Shown here: positions 1-12,002 of the stretch, piece after piece | Position numbering within the stretch: position 1 is the stretch's first letter | Layout of the letters: the number at the start of each line of letters is the position of its first letter | Assembly: GCA_017311315.1 (NCBI GenBank) | Contig: CM029647.1 | Coordinates: 3,232,576-3,296,575 of the forward strand | From: Dendrocalamus latiflorus | Lineage: Eukaryota > Streptophyta > Magnoliopsida > Poales > Poaceae | Reading direction: 5' to 3' | Length of the DNA: 64,000 nucleotides | Program-made: the position numbers and the translations under genes | The notes under the pieces: generated by a model | Seen by the model: only the letters and a program-made list of their open reading frames with translations | The model's database searches: none | Told to the model about the DNA's origin: nothing

Positions 1-1899
1 ACACCTAGGTCTGTCCTTAGCCATCACCAAATTCTGCAGCGTACTGCTCCTGGGAGATGAGAATCTTCATGATTTAATCTCCTAGGGCTATACAAAATAT
101 TGTACATAAATGACCTCCTTTCTTCCCCTACGATCAAATATATCGGTTTATTTTTCTGATCAATAGATTAGTTTTCCTCCCTCTCCGATCTATATCGGTT
201 CTGTCCTCCAATCAATAGATCGGATTTGCTTCCTCCTTGCCGACTATGTCTACCGATATTGTCTGTGCCTCTTCCGTGGCTGTCAAGCACCCTCGCCACC
301 ACCAGCCGTTGTTTCTCCACTGTCCTGTCCCTGCCGCGACAGCTCCTGCCCTGAGCGTCGTTTCTCTCTCACTCTCCGGTTATTAGATCGGATGTGGTTT
401 GCAACAAGTTTGGCCGATCTTTTGCCTTGATGTTGGAATCTTTTTTCCCCTCTTTTGTTGCATCATTGCATGCATATGCACAGTAACAGATGCATGATTT
501 TTAGGATGGGTGTTCGGATTTTGGAGCTAAGTTGCTCAAATACGTCGATACCGTAGCGCACCGCCCTCCCAAAACACCGACACAACGATACATATATGTA
601 GATATGATAAAAATATATAAATTAATGATTTCTTATGAGAAAATGGGTGACATAAGGCGAGAATAATTATACGAATTAAACAACAAATTATAAAGATAAA
701 TGAGAGTTGTATGTCTTGTTGATCTTGCCTTTTTTCTATTTCCCCATCAGCAAGAACTATCCATCTAAGAAGAAATTGTATGTTCCTCCTATGGAGCAAA
801 ACAAACCAAGAAAAAAAATAAGTGGAGTGGGATGGAGCACACCTAGATCTGAAGAGACGACGATGACAATAAGTTGGAGGTGCTACTCACTTCCCAATGC
901 CACGCTCCCTCTCGGCTACCGCGCTGCTCCCTTCCTGTCGCCCACTCCATATCTCTGTGTTCGTTGTGCCATTGCTTGCTTGCGCGCGACACCTCTCTAC
1001 TCGCTCGCGCTGCCACATGCTCACCTTGCACCACGCACCGCCTCACGCATGATTGTCGTTACATCATGGCACCACGTCCGTGTCCACCAGTCGTCACTCG
1101 CCTCTAGCCTGCACCTCCGCCCGCTCACCACTTGAAGGCCGATGCCGCCTCCCACACAGACAGCCACAAGATGAGAAATAGAACAAATGTTAGGATTTTG
1201 TTTATATCTTTACCTCTTTGGACGTGAGGAGGGCTGATGTGGAAAGAAAAATGAGTCTAATGTATTACATGGGCTGCGCGTGAGATACGAGCAGTGCGGG
1301 CTAAATTTATTTGTAAGCATAAAATATAGTTTTAACACAACTAATAGTATATATATCTAATATAACTATTATATACCTGATATTTTATAAAATTTTTTGG
1401 TGTTCAGCTGGACACTCTTGAACTATGGCAATCCGCCCATGCATATGCGTGCAAACGCATGCCTTCACATGTCCGCATGCTTGACTAGGATCCGATCTAG
1501 TCAAGTTTCTCTGGTCCTTTTTCATTATCGCTCGCCGAGTACTCTTATTCTTCCGCCACATTCATATCTCTCTGCGGCTCCTAGCCACCGTGCGCTCCAT
1601 CGGTGCTCACTGCCCTATTCTGATTGCTTCACCATTGTCGGCTTCTCTTTTTTTCGCCTCCACACTCTTCTTTGCCGCTATCTTTCTTGACTGCGACAAC
1701 CTCGATATCGATTTTCCGCTACATCGATGTCATCTTCATCTTCGACAATCCTCTCTCGACGACTACCTCTATGGCAAACAATTTCACCATCAACGCTTCG
1801 CATGACACTTCTCATCGGCTTCTACTTCATCTTAAGCATCCTCATCGTCTTGTTCTCCAGCTTGAGCGTCCGCGATGCTTTCGCTTCGAATACGGGGAA
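1..1899. other. Intergenic, no gene recognised
   Basis: AT-rich sequence alternating with C/T-rich stretches. The first 400 bases repeat short motifs around 'gatcgga' in CT-rich context. Open frames at 707-1135 and 1397-1905 are Ser/His/Pro-rich, overlap each other in several frames and match no family I know. I treat them as chance frames in C-rich, probably transposon-derived DNA. Confidence 0.5.
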
Positions 1900-2106
1900 T
1901 GTTAGAGTACATGTTTGGTAAAATTATAAGAGATATAATATAATCAATTAGGATGATGTGTAACCGATATAATTGCTTCCATATCTAGTAACATTCAATA
2001 TCCGTAATAAATTGATTTGATATTTAAGTAATATTGTACTCTATATATACACCTCGAGTCTCAAGCAATACATCCAATAATTATTTCAGCTATTCCATCT
2101 CCTACA
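1900..2106 (+). mobile_element. Possible copia-type solo LTR remnant
   Basis: The 207-bp segment begins TGTTAGAG and ends CCTACA, with a TATA-like stretch (ctatatatacacc) near its 3' third. That is the build of a small Ty1-copia LTR. No 5-bp target duplication is visible (gggaa on the left, agtag on the right) and no internal region or primer-binding site follows. The boundaries are an inference from end motifs only. Confidence 0.3.
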
Positions 2107-2562
2107 AGTAGGCCTAGGCATATCAAAGCTCGCCCATGATGGGCCCATGCGACCGACGACGACCCTTTTTGGAAAAAAATAATCATGGAAAGTTAGTAAA
2201 AAAATGTTAGACATCGTATGAAGTTGGAACTCTTATCTGAAACAGATTGTCTGCCATCGGCGACACAAGGTAGATAGATATGTTCTTTTTTCTTGTGACC
2301 GTCTCATAAAGAAAAATCAAGATGCTAGTTATACAACATTGAGAACAATTAAAGCGTTTGTGATTCTAGGTAGGATCGTTCCAGTGTCGGTGGGATCAGG
2401 ATTATAAAGGGTACATTATAATTGTGCCTTGAAAATAGTAACTTTTAAAATGCTACGGTCTAGACCACTATGTTATATGTTAGGTAACACCTGATTTTGA
2501 TCATAGGTAGGATGGTGATCCGGACAACCCTTGCTCTAGGTCTCTAGGGAGAAGGAAATTAA

Positions 2563-2839
2563 GGCCCGTTTGGTTGGGCTGAAAAGTTACAATTTATGGC
2601 TAAAATTGCACTTTAGCGGTTGAAATTTTATTATAGTTGAAGGTGGCGTATTTAGTGTAATTAAATTTAAAAAAATTTAAAAATAAAAAATGTTAGCTCA
2701 TTACAGACAACACGAATGAATACGGGAAAAAGAACCGGCAAAAAAGCTCAAAAAAGTTAAAAGTTCAGAAAAAGACGAAATTGATGAATAATGGAAAATA
2801 AGTCAGAATCCGGAAGCTGGAGCTAAAATGAGCGGGGCC
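2563..2839 (+). mobile_element. MITE-like element, family A copy 1
   Basis: About 277 bp, starting GGCCCGTTTGGTT and ending in the inverted GAGCGGGGCC. The interior shares ordered blocks with four other places in this window (23372, 47294, 54783, 59320): 'gctaaaattgcac', 'taattaaattt', 'ttagctcat', 'cggcaaaaaagctc' and 'cgaaat'. The size, AT-rich non-coding interior and terminal inverted GGCCCC motif fit a non-autonomous DNA transposon. I could not define a target duplication, so the superfamily is open. Confidence 0.65.
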
Positions 2840-4640
2840 GCCTTTTCGTCTTCACATGTGGAGTTGGTGATGCTACCTGGTTCCATTTCGTGTCTGTGTT
2901 CGTTCGATCAACTTAGCAATAGCCAGTGTGCCAAGGTCGGCAAGGATTGTACAATCACGTGCTGGTGTGATCGATCTATCAACGCCAACCATCGATGCAT
3001 ACGACTGACTTGGGGGCAGATTTGTTGTCACAGATCACTTCAATGCTTCCGATAGTCAACTGCTAGATAGACGCCGAAAAGCATCGGCATTAGTTTCTCG
3101 GTTGCTGACCCGAAATCTCGATTTGGTTGCATAGGCTTGAATGCAACGGCTGCTTGGAATACATGATCGTCGTCGTCGTCGCGGCAGTTGGTTCGTGTCA
3201 CCATCATTCATTCACCCAGTGCTAGCGACTGCAGACACATGCGTAATAATGCAGTTCAGGCAAGAGGATTTTTTTTTCAGATCCTTGATTTGCTTGCTTA
3301 GGTTGCTGTTGCTGTGATCGACCTGCCTGCTGAGAGCTGAGTTGTCTGAAACTTTTGATCGATCCTTGCGGCTGTAACGAGCCCACATTGAGGTGTGCTG
3401 TGCTTGTCCGGTTTCAGCTTTTGAGATGGCACGGAGGAGTCAATGGGGACACACACCAGGCGGCGGCAGCAGCAGCAGCTCAACAGCAAGGCAAGGCAAC
3501 TTGCTCTGCTCCTCGCCTCTCCTTTCTTTTCTTTTCTGTGTGCTGTTTATTAGACAGACAGACATATAGATAGAAAGATAGATAGATCAATATATGCAAA
3601 CTAATAGTAGACCAACTTCCCCAATCTGTTGGACATATATACTACATAGTAGCTACTAGTAGTACAAATTAATGTTGGCATTGCTGGATAACTGAAGATT
3701 TTGTTTGGTTTGTGTTTAATTGATCAGAACAGTCAGTCGGCTACGTGCACTATGCTAAGATCTCGGCTTGTGTGTAGGTCACTGGTTGCATCAACAGTTG
3801 AGGAAGAGCCAAGGTGTCATTGTAGAGACAGCTGAGCTGAGATCTGAAAGGCTCAAACTCATAATAATTGTGCTGTTATCTGTTTAAACAAGAAGCTAGC
3901 AGTTATGTAGCTGACCGCATCTGTCCAGTCCAGCGAAGTAAATGAACTTCTTTGATGGTCGATTTAATTGCAGCAAGTAATTTATGCAAGTCCATTTTCT
4001 TTTTGGAATTTGTGTCAGGCCCATTTGCATACATTAGTTTCTTCAAGTCTTGTGACCAGAAGTTTGTGCAGGTGAGACATTTTCTTGTCCAAGAACAGAG
4101 CAGGGGGAAAAAAGCAGAGAAGAGAGAGACGAAAGCAATCAATCCATTCGTTCGTTCGTTCCAAGGAGGATAAATACAGCGTTGAGCTAGCTAAGCTGCA
4201 AGACTGCAACGGCAGAACGGCATCTGCTCCTTTCCTTAAAGCTTCCCAGTAGCAGCAGCAGCAGCAGTGCAGTGGCACCGCCACCTTTTTTCCTTTCCAT
4301 GTACCAACAGCATCAGCCAGCCTCCTGTTTCGGTTGCTGCCGAGAGAGACGCTAGTCATCGCTAACCACCTGTACTGTTGATCTCCTTTGGAGCGCAGGA
4401 ATTTCGCAGTAACCGTGAAATTTCTGTAGTAGAAATTATAAAAATTCTCACATGCCAAATGAGACCTAACTAATTGTGTTAGGCCGATATGACAATCAGA
4501 AGAGGATGAGTAGTACCTCCAAATTTAACTTCTCCAAACATATTCCAAACCTTTCCCTCCATTAGCTACTGAAATCTAGGAAAATCAGTTTAGCCCACCA
4601 ACAAAGCACTTATACAAGCGCGGAAGCAAATAGAGTTTAA
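2840..4640. other. Intergenic, no gene recognised
   Basis: Contains short CAG/AGC runs (about 3466-3490 and 4252-4267), a GATA-like run near 3565 and GA-rich stretches. Open frames up to 147 codons occur on both strands, notably 4015-4458 minus. Their translations contain Cys and Ser homopolymers encoded by the CAG runs and show no domain I recognise. Confidence 0.45.
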
Positions 4641-6560
4641 CTGCTCAGAGCTGATCTGAACACTATGAGGAAACGGTTGGATCAGCCAAGCGGTCTGACC
4701 GCCAGCTTGGGAGCGGTCTGGCTGAACTCCGGTCAGACCGTAGGCCTGGGAGCGGTTTGGCCGCACACCTAATTTCAGAACAGGAAATCAATACAAGCTA
4801 AAACATAAAACAATACAATCTCCAAAATGATCTAATTCAACAAAGGATCATATATATCTTGGCTAAAATTTTAACTTTTCGTCAGGACAAGCAAAGTTTT
4901 ATCAAAATCAGGCAAAACTCAAGAACTTGAGATATGACTTGCTCATGGGTTAAGTATGGCCGAGATGACTCTAGATGGGTTCTCACATGTCACAACAAGC
5001 AATAGCACATTAAGATTCGAGGTCAAAACACTAAAAACAAGATAGATCTCCAAATTGAACAAAACTAGACAATCTTCATGATCTTGCTATACCTGGTCCT
5101 TAGATGGATGGAATATGATTCTTATGAGGCATTTTCATCATTTACACACCCCTGAAATCTAGCAAGACCAAAAGGTAAAGAAAGGGTAAAACACCAACCA
5201 AAACAAGTGCAAAATCAACAAGAGTAAGAACACACCATATAGGATGAATAAAATTGATCTATTGACTTTGTAGATGAAGGTTTTGCTGTCACTTCACCAT
5301 GGAGGACAGAGCTCTTTTTCTCAAGAGCACTCACCCAAAACTTCCCTACCCAAGGAAACCCCTCTCCGAAACCCTAAATAATGGATGACTTAGTTGGTTA
5401 CATACCTCCAACCCCCCTCTTACTTATATAGATAGAGCAACCAGCCCACATCTAACGCTAATAGATATTATCCATTAGTACAACCGGAAGTTAACCAAGC
5501 ATACACCGGGTTTTACACCCACATATGACTTATGTACGCTTCTCAAAGCACATAAACCCAAACCCGTCAAGGAGCAAACTTCCATCTACTTGGTCTCCCC
5601 AGTGTCTCATTGACCTAAATTGTTCTTTCAATGCCCTCTAAGTGCTGCGGTTTTGGTCCCATCGCCGTTTTCATTATTTTGCTTCCCTGCAAAAACACTC
5701 TCGCCTTGAACGTGAATCTTACTTCTTCCCCGAGCCTAGTCTATGGTCATCTCCTCCTTGGCAAGCAATCCCAATGCTTGCAACGTGTATATTCACCAAT
5801 GTCTCATGCATTGGTAAGTTACTCCTTGTCGATTCCCTCTGACCACACCTCATTTGCACCAACTGTTCCATTCGATAAACCATTACTTGAACATTCCTTG
5901 TCTTCTCTATGATTTGCTTAAGCCCAATCATCCTTCTCAACTTTTTTGACCATACCTCAGCTCATCCTCGAGCCTAATCACGGTCAACGCTATCAATCAT
6001 GGTTGCCTCTAAACTTCTTTACATATTAAAGACCAAAAAATCATTTTTGGTAAGAGTTCTTCACAATATAACCACGTTAGTCTAAACATGATTCATGCAC
6101 TATGAATGCAATGAACTAAGACTCCAAGCTCAACTCATGACCATTTTCACAAATTCCCAAAACCTCTTGACCGAATTCAGGCACAATCGATCTGACCTCC
6201 ATTGACCGGCCGGTCGAACCGCTCCGATCAAACCAGTCAAACCCCGGTAACAGAGGAGCTGATCAGATCACGGCACCCATACTGGTCTGGCCACTCCGCC
6301 ATACCCGGTCGGACCACCATCAATGGCCGGTTGGACCGCTCCCATTTCTTTCATGCAAACAACCGAGCATCTCAATTGAAATAACCACCCGCTAATCAAA
6401 ATTCAGTCACACCAGACCCCAGTCAAACCGCCACCCCTGCCGGTCAGGTCGCTCCAACACAATGGTCAGATCATCTCTGCAAACCGATCAGACCGCTACC
6501 CACTACTAGCAAAATTGAAAATATGCAAACTTTCATAAATGCAAATTTTAACTCGACACA
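4641..6560 (+). repeat. Dispersed repeat family B, copy 1
   Basis: This segment shares five ordered, diverged blocks with 25860-27460 and 28950-30720, all in the same orientation. One block covers 4934-5008 ('gacttgctcatgggt', 'tctcacatgtcacaac'). Another covers about 5455-5560 ('taatagatatt', 'gggttttacac', 'acgcttctcaaa'). A third lies near 5600-5700 around 'ctgcggttttg'. Both ends (4680-4760 and 6190-6500) are dense in variants of GGTC(a/t)GACCG. No transposase or reverse transcriptase is visible. It is probably a non-autonomous element of unknown class. Confidence 0.55.
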
Positions 6561-9560
6561 ATTACCAATTGTTCAACACATATGAACAATGGACATTCCC
6601 AGCATGGTTCTACAAATTGCAAAGGTCCACTTGCCATGGATCATGGATTGGGATTGCGATGGATAATCATTTCACTTTGTGGCCCTCCCTACATGTTTGA
6701 TGAGCATGTACAAACATATGCGTTCTTTTCGTCTGCGACTTATGGTTTATGGCTGCGACTTATGGTATTTAGCCCTAGTGCAAGGGCCTATGCGAACAAA
6801 TCAAAAACTGATAAGCTGTTTTGAAACGACGACGAAAAAATTATTCCATTTATTTATTTAAGAGAAATCATAAGCCATAACCAGAAAACAACAGGCTGTG
6901 CACTGCAACCCCATTGAATTGAAGAGCTACCAACAAGCATTATGGAGTGAAGCAGCACAACAGCCAGCAGCTGCCGCAGTGAGGCGACACTATTTGCAGG
7001 CAGAGGCGTTACGTACGTGATCAAAACCTCCTTTTTTTTTTCTTGGGGAGAATCTTAACAAGATGAGTTAAACGCTGGACCAGGCTGGATCAATCATAGT
7101 AGGGTATTGCTCCATGCATGTAGATATGTATGTATATGCATGGGTGCTGGTGTCATCTGGCAATGATTGCGCCAAAATCTGATCACGGTGGTCCTCTCGT
7201 GTGGCCTGGGTGGCAGGGGGCCGGCCGGCCCGCCGGCCGGCTCATCTTGCTCCATTGGCAAGAAGGAAGAGGCGGCCGACGAGAGGCGGAGAGATCCAGA
7301 GTTATTATCGCCATTAACTGCGCGGTAAGAAGCATCAAGTCACGGCATCAATGTGCATCGTCCTGAGCCCTCCTCCCTCTTACAAGATCATTCATTCACC
7401 CTCGATCGGTCGCTTTGAAAATCTGTTACTACATCTTGTTGCATTTGCACAACCTCTGGTCAGGTAATTGCTAGCCCTGCATGCATGGATGGACGCGTGC
7501 CTGCCTGCATCATCTGCTGATCTGCATGCATGTGTGCCGATTGATATATATTGCTGCCTGCCTGCTCCTGTTCTTGTCAGTACACAGGAAGGCAGCATAT
7601 ATGCAACTTCTTTTACTGCTCCCCCAAGCTTGAACTAGCTAGCTAGGGGAATTTTGCTTTCTGTTTCATTTTAGCAGGCTGTCTGCTGTTGGATTTGCAG
7701 TACAGCAATAACGCGCCGCGCGCGCGTCGTCGACGAGGATGCCCGTGCTCCCAGGACTCGGTCCATCTCCGGTATCCTATGAGCTACCCGTTTCAGAATA
7801 ATTCAGAGCAACATGCACTAGTAGTATTGTCAGTTGCGTATAAGCCGCAGGTATCGCTTTCCTTCATGTGGTGTGGTGTATGAGCTTCACAGCAGCAGCG
7901 ATCCAATCACCTGCAGGGAATTGGGATAACTACTACTACTAGCAGGAGCGTGTGATGAGCTTTTCCCAGGCTTTTCATGGAATAATTGCTGATGTGGTAT
8001 TCAGGGCAATCTTGGACACACAAAGCAGGATTTCAGATGGGGGTCTGAAAGCGAAAACCGGCAAGAACCCAGTCACTCCTACCTACATCCTCCTAACAAC
8101 CTCCTTTTCATACTGTTAGCTTTCATCATCCTGTCTTTTACTACCCCAGGCACTAGGAATGCAGTAGTGTGCATGCAGCATTCTGCACTTGCAGCTCCCT
8201 GATCCTAGCCACAGGTAAATTTTGATTTGCAAGAGCGAAAATGGATCGATGGAGAGGTGACAATGGCGACTGGCCCCGCCGCGGCGATGGGCTCCCCGTG
8301 TCGGGGGCTCCGGTGAGCGACAACAGGCGCACTATTGTGGTTGCAATGCTTCTCCGGACAGGCGCGGGACAGAAAGGGCGGCACAAGCCCCACATATCTG
8401 CTGGAGCCATCTTTATCACCACCTCGCCTATGGCCTCCAATAACCTCATTTCCAGGGCTTTCCATTCCATCAATAATAATTTCCATTCTCCATTTTTTTC
8501 TCTGCTTTTTTGTCTGTCACTAGATTTTACTAGGATTGATTGGAAATTCAGCGATATCGACAAAATTAAAATAATTTTCTATCGAGTTGAATCTGCGGGA
8601 CATTTATTCCTGGAATTTATTCACTGGTCGAATTGAAACCCGAACTGTTAATCCCTGGCTGTACTACATACATGGCTGTGGAGGGAGTGGGACAGACAAG
8701 CTCTTAGCTCTCCCCTGCAAGGCTTTATATTACCTGTTCAGTGACTTGGTTGCTGCTGCCGCTGCTGCCAGCTAGGAATGAGAGAATGACAGAGAAATTC
8801 TGTACATCCATTCAAGTGATGGTGCCAAATTAATTGTTGTTCAATAACTCATGCATGCTGTACATGCTCATTCATTCAGTCAGTAGTACTCAGCACTAAC
8901 TCATTCTGTTTGCTTGATGGATTCCACTTCCATCCCCTAGATTTCTCAGTGATCACAAAGTTTTTCTCTGAGTTTTTATGTGTGAGCTAGAACAGAAATA
9001 GCTGCAAGCTAAGTTAGCTCCCATCTTTCAGAGATTGATGTAGAGATGGGCATCTGTTTTGGCGTTGTCTGGGGCTGGGAGTACTAGTACTACTGGTTTG
9101 CAAGTTGCAGCCTCTGAATGTTAGTTGAGGCTAAGGGGGGTCTCTCTCTCTGTCTCTCTGTGAGTCCTAATGACATCTTCTCTGTTTGCATCATGCAGAA
9201 TGGGATGTGACCAGGCAGAATTCAAAAGGTAAAAAGATCCCTGCAGATCTCCACAGGCTCCAATTTTTTCTTTCTTCCTTTTTTTCATTTATTCAGGAAG
9301 CAGGACAAGCACCACAAAAGGGACTCCCTTGGCTGCTTGCCCCCCCCCCCCCCCCTGTGATTGCAGCCCCGCCCCTACTGGCTCTACCCTACCACACACT
9401 GCTCTGCAGACATGCATGTACATGTACACACCCTCTCAAAGCTTCTTCTTCTTCTCCTCCTCTCCATCTCATCCTTGTGATCCTTGTGCATGCAAGGTTT
9501 GGTCCATCTGGTTGTTAAGTTCTTGAAAGCACGCATGCATGCACAGCATGCATATGACCC
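6561..9560. other. Intergenic upstream block, no coding gene recognised
   Basis: Lower repeat content than most of the window. It holds CT microsatellites near 9141-9160, a C15 tract near 9342-9356 and a GCTGCTGCCGCTGCTGCC run near 8750. Frames at 8153-8636 overlap on both strands and have no family signature. I looked for, and did not recognise, conserved plant miRNA sequences. An unannotated non-coding transcript is possible but not supported. Confidence 0.4.
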
Positions 9561-9799
9561 CTTGTCTCTCTCTCTCCCTCTCTCTCTCTACAACAATACA
9601 AGCCAGATGTGTCCTACACATTTGTAGCTTACTCCTCTAGAGGAATATACATGTACAGTGGTGGTGCTCATTATCATCACTGTTATAAAAGAATGAATCG
9701 ATGGTTGTACGTCCATTCTCCTCTAGCTGCTCTATTCTCTCAACCTCTCACCATTCTTCACTTTTTAATCGATCAGAGCAATTCTCTTCTATAGCATGA

Positions 9800-9849
9800 T
9801 TGTCTACATATTTAATGAGTTCCGTTGCAACGCACGGATACATAACTAG
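9800..9849 (+). mobile_element. Helitron-like 3' terminus
   Basis: A short hairpin with CCGT at 9822-9825 and ACGG at 9834-9837, enclosing tgcaacgc, is followed eight bases later by CTAG at 9846-9849 and then T. Hairpin, short spacer, CTAG and insertion before T is the published 3' signature of plant Helitrons, and 'ccgttgcaacgcacgg' is a common rice form of it. I could not find a matching 5' TC end, so the element's length is unknown. Confidence 0.5.
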
Positions 9850-10429
9850 TTTTGCATACATATCAGTACAAGATCAGGGTTGCTAGTTTATACATACATG
9901 CTTCTATCATTGACCAGCCTGGCTAGCTACCTTGAGCTATGTATCGGGCACCTTGTGCCAAATGCCAAACTGCATGCAAAATTAATTAATTAACTAAACT
10001 AGTACTGATCAGTAACAACAAACTAGTAACAACAAAACAAGCACTTAATTAGGAGCCAGGCTACAACTAGAAGAAACAACATGTCCTTTTCCTTTTCTTC
10101 TTCTTCTTCCTCCTCCTCCTCTCATCTTAATTTTTCTACACCTAGAAGCTGCCTAAACTTAACGAATTAACCCCAGTTGCATGCTTAACTCTTATCTGCT
10201 ACTCTTCTTTCTTGCAGCAGCAGAAGATTTCTTGCATGCGTGCATGCATGCGTCGCTGCAAACCACCGGTCCTTCGTTCCATGCACGCATGCAAATGCAT
10301 GGAAAAATGGAGGAAACCTTAAAACAACAACCGCAGGCGTGCTCCCTCTAGCTAGCTAAGCTACCGCCATTTCTGATTTTCTTTTGCTCCGTTAACTGTT
10401 TCTCTCTCCGCCGGTCAACGATCATCGAT

Positions 10430-11812
10430 CTACGAGAGATCATGGACGACGTCAGCGACGTCGTCGGGTTCGGCTGTGGAGACCATCTTGAGCGCCGACC
10501 CGCCGGTGGTGAAGGCCTTCTTGCGCACTGCCATGTACTCGGGCCACGTGACGGGGAGGTAGGCGGCCTTGCGGCCTGGAGGCATGGCCTCCCGCAGCGG
10601 CGCGACCTTGACGTCTGCGGGCGGGCCGAGGAAGTAGCCGAGCGATATCCGGTCGCGCTCGCGGTTGACGACGGCGCGGTGGTAGACGCTGTGGAAGCGT
10701 CCGTTGGTTAGGATGTGGAAGAGGTCGCCGACGTTGACGACGAAGGCGCCCGGCACGGCCGGCACCTCCACCCACCGGTCCGGGCCGCGCCGGAACAGCT
10801 GCAGCCCCGGCACGAGGCTCTGCAGCACGAAGGTGAAGAAGCCCGAGTCCGTGTGCGCGATGAGCCCCAGCGCGCGCTGCGGGTCCGGGCACTTGGGATA
10901 CCTACGTGCATCACGCACAGCTCCACGTTAGTTACACTTCAGTCACGGCAGGATGTTTGCATGGTGTGCGTCGCCATGGCTGCCGTTGTTTTCTAGTACC
11001 TACCAGTTGAGGTGCATGGTGGCGGTCATGGTCTCGCCGATCTTCTGCTCAGCCTCGACGGCGCCGATCTGCTCGTCAGTGAGCCCGAGCGCCTCGAGGA
11101 ACAGCTCGAGCAGCTTGCCAGCGAGGGCGCGCATCTCCCTGTGGAACTCCTCCATCACGTCACTGTACACATGTAAAGCAACAACGGTATAAGTACATGT
11201 AGTCGCTAATAACAAGTTAGTTTGGTGCGAGCGCGCGCGCGCGCGTGCATGCATGCAATCGACACGTCGATGCGACCGAGCTGCCTGTACGTGCAGCATC
11301 AACAGCTAAGTACGTAGGTATCGGCAGCACGTGCGTACGTACCAGAAGTGGAGATAGTCGTCGCCGGCCTTGGGCCAGAGCTTGCGGAGGTCGGCGCGGA
11401 GTGAGGCGGGGGAGAAGGTGTAGCCCTCGGACCACATGCACTTGGAGAAGAAGGCGGAGATGGGCGGCGAGCCGTAGCCGCAGGCGTCGCCGGGGCCGCG
11501 CACGGCACGCATCTTCTCCGTGGCCGGCAGCGCGAACATGCGCGCGATCCGCTCCTCCACGCGCGCCAGCAGCGCCGCCGGCACGCCGTGCCCGGCCAGC
11601 AGGAACGCGCCCCATTGCTCCGCGGCGCGCGCCACGCGCGCTGCCGCGCCCGGGTCGCTCATGTCCACCACCGGCACGGCGTCCGGCCCGGGCTCCCCGC
11701 CGTCCACCACCGGGTGGTCGTGCAGCCCCGGCCACGCGTGCGTCTCGGGCACCCGCCGCGCCTCCCGGAAGTCGAAGTAGAGCGGGTTCTTGAGGTGCGA
11801 CGGCGTCGGCAT
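10430..11812 (-). CDS. GA3ox: Gibberellin 3-beta-dioxygenase (GA3ox)
   Basis: Converts GA20/GA9 to bioactive GA1/GA4, the last activating step of gibberellin synthesis; a soluble Fe(II)/2-oxoglutarate oxygenase. Exons are 11812-11343, 11162-11004 and 10901-10430, with GT-AG introns of 180 and 102 bp, giving 366 residues. The N-terminus starts MPTPSHLKNP, as in grass GA3ox proteins. The iron ligands are H226 and D228 (AHTDSG) and H284 (VYHRAV); the 2-oxoglutarate motif is R294-I-S296. The grass GA3ox signature WSEGYTFSP is in exon 1. The coding DNA is very GC-rich in exons 1 and 3, as is common for grass genes of this family. There is one GA3ox-type start and no other in-frame ATG upstream. 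Rice has two paralogues: synteny with Aux/IAA suggests the GA3ox2 (D18) position, but I cannot exclude GA3ox1. Confidence 0.95.
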
Positions 11813-11984
11813 GGCGATCCACCCAATCTCTCACTCACCACTACACAACACAAGAAAGCAAGCACTCACTCACTAGCAGTAGTACAAGTAGAAACAAACC
11901 AACTCTTCACTTCGTATCTAGGACTTTGCAATAGTGGTTTGAGTTAGTAATGGGAGAGGAGTGTAAGAACTAGAGAAGTACAAG

Positions 11985-12002
11985 GGTGCGATATATATAG
12001 GG
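11985..12002 (-). promoter_or_regulatory. TATA box of GA3ox
   Basis: Read on the minus strand this is CCCTATATATATCGCACC, a strong plant TATA box about 180 bp upstream of the GA3ox ATG at 11812. A 5' leader of roughly 150 bases would follow. No other TATA-like run lies between it and the start codon. Confidence 0.65.

Noticed and set aside
8153..8640. Opposed 131-136 codon frames that could be a small gene
   Set aside because: Neither strand shows conserved motifs, and both frames run through T-rich sequence; coding potential is not supported.
11217..11947. Several 100-200 codon frames overlapping the first exon of GA3ox
   Set aside because: They are other-frame shadows of a very GC-rich exon; only the dioxygenase frame has family motifs and correct splice sites.
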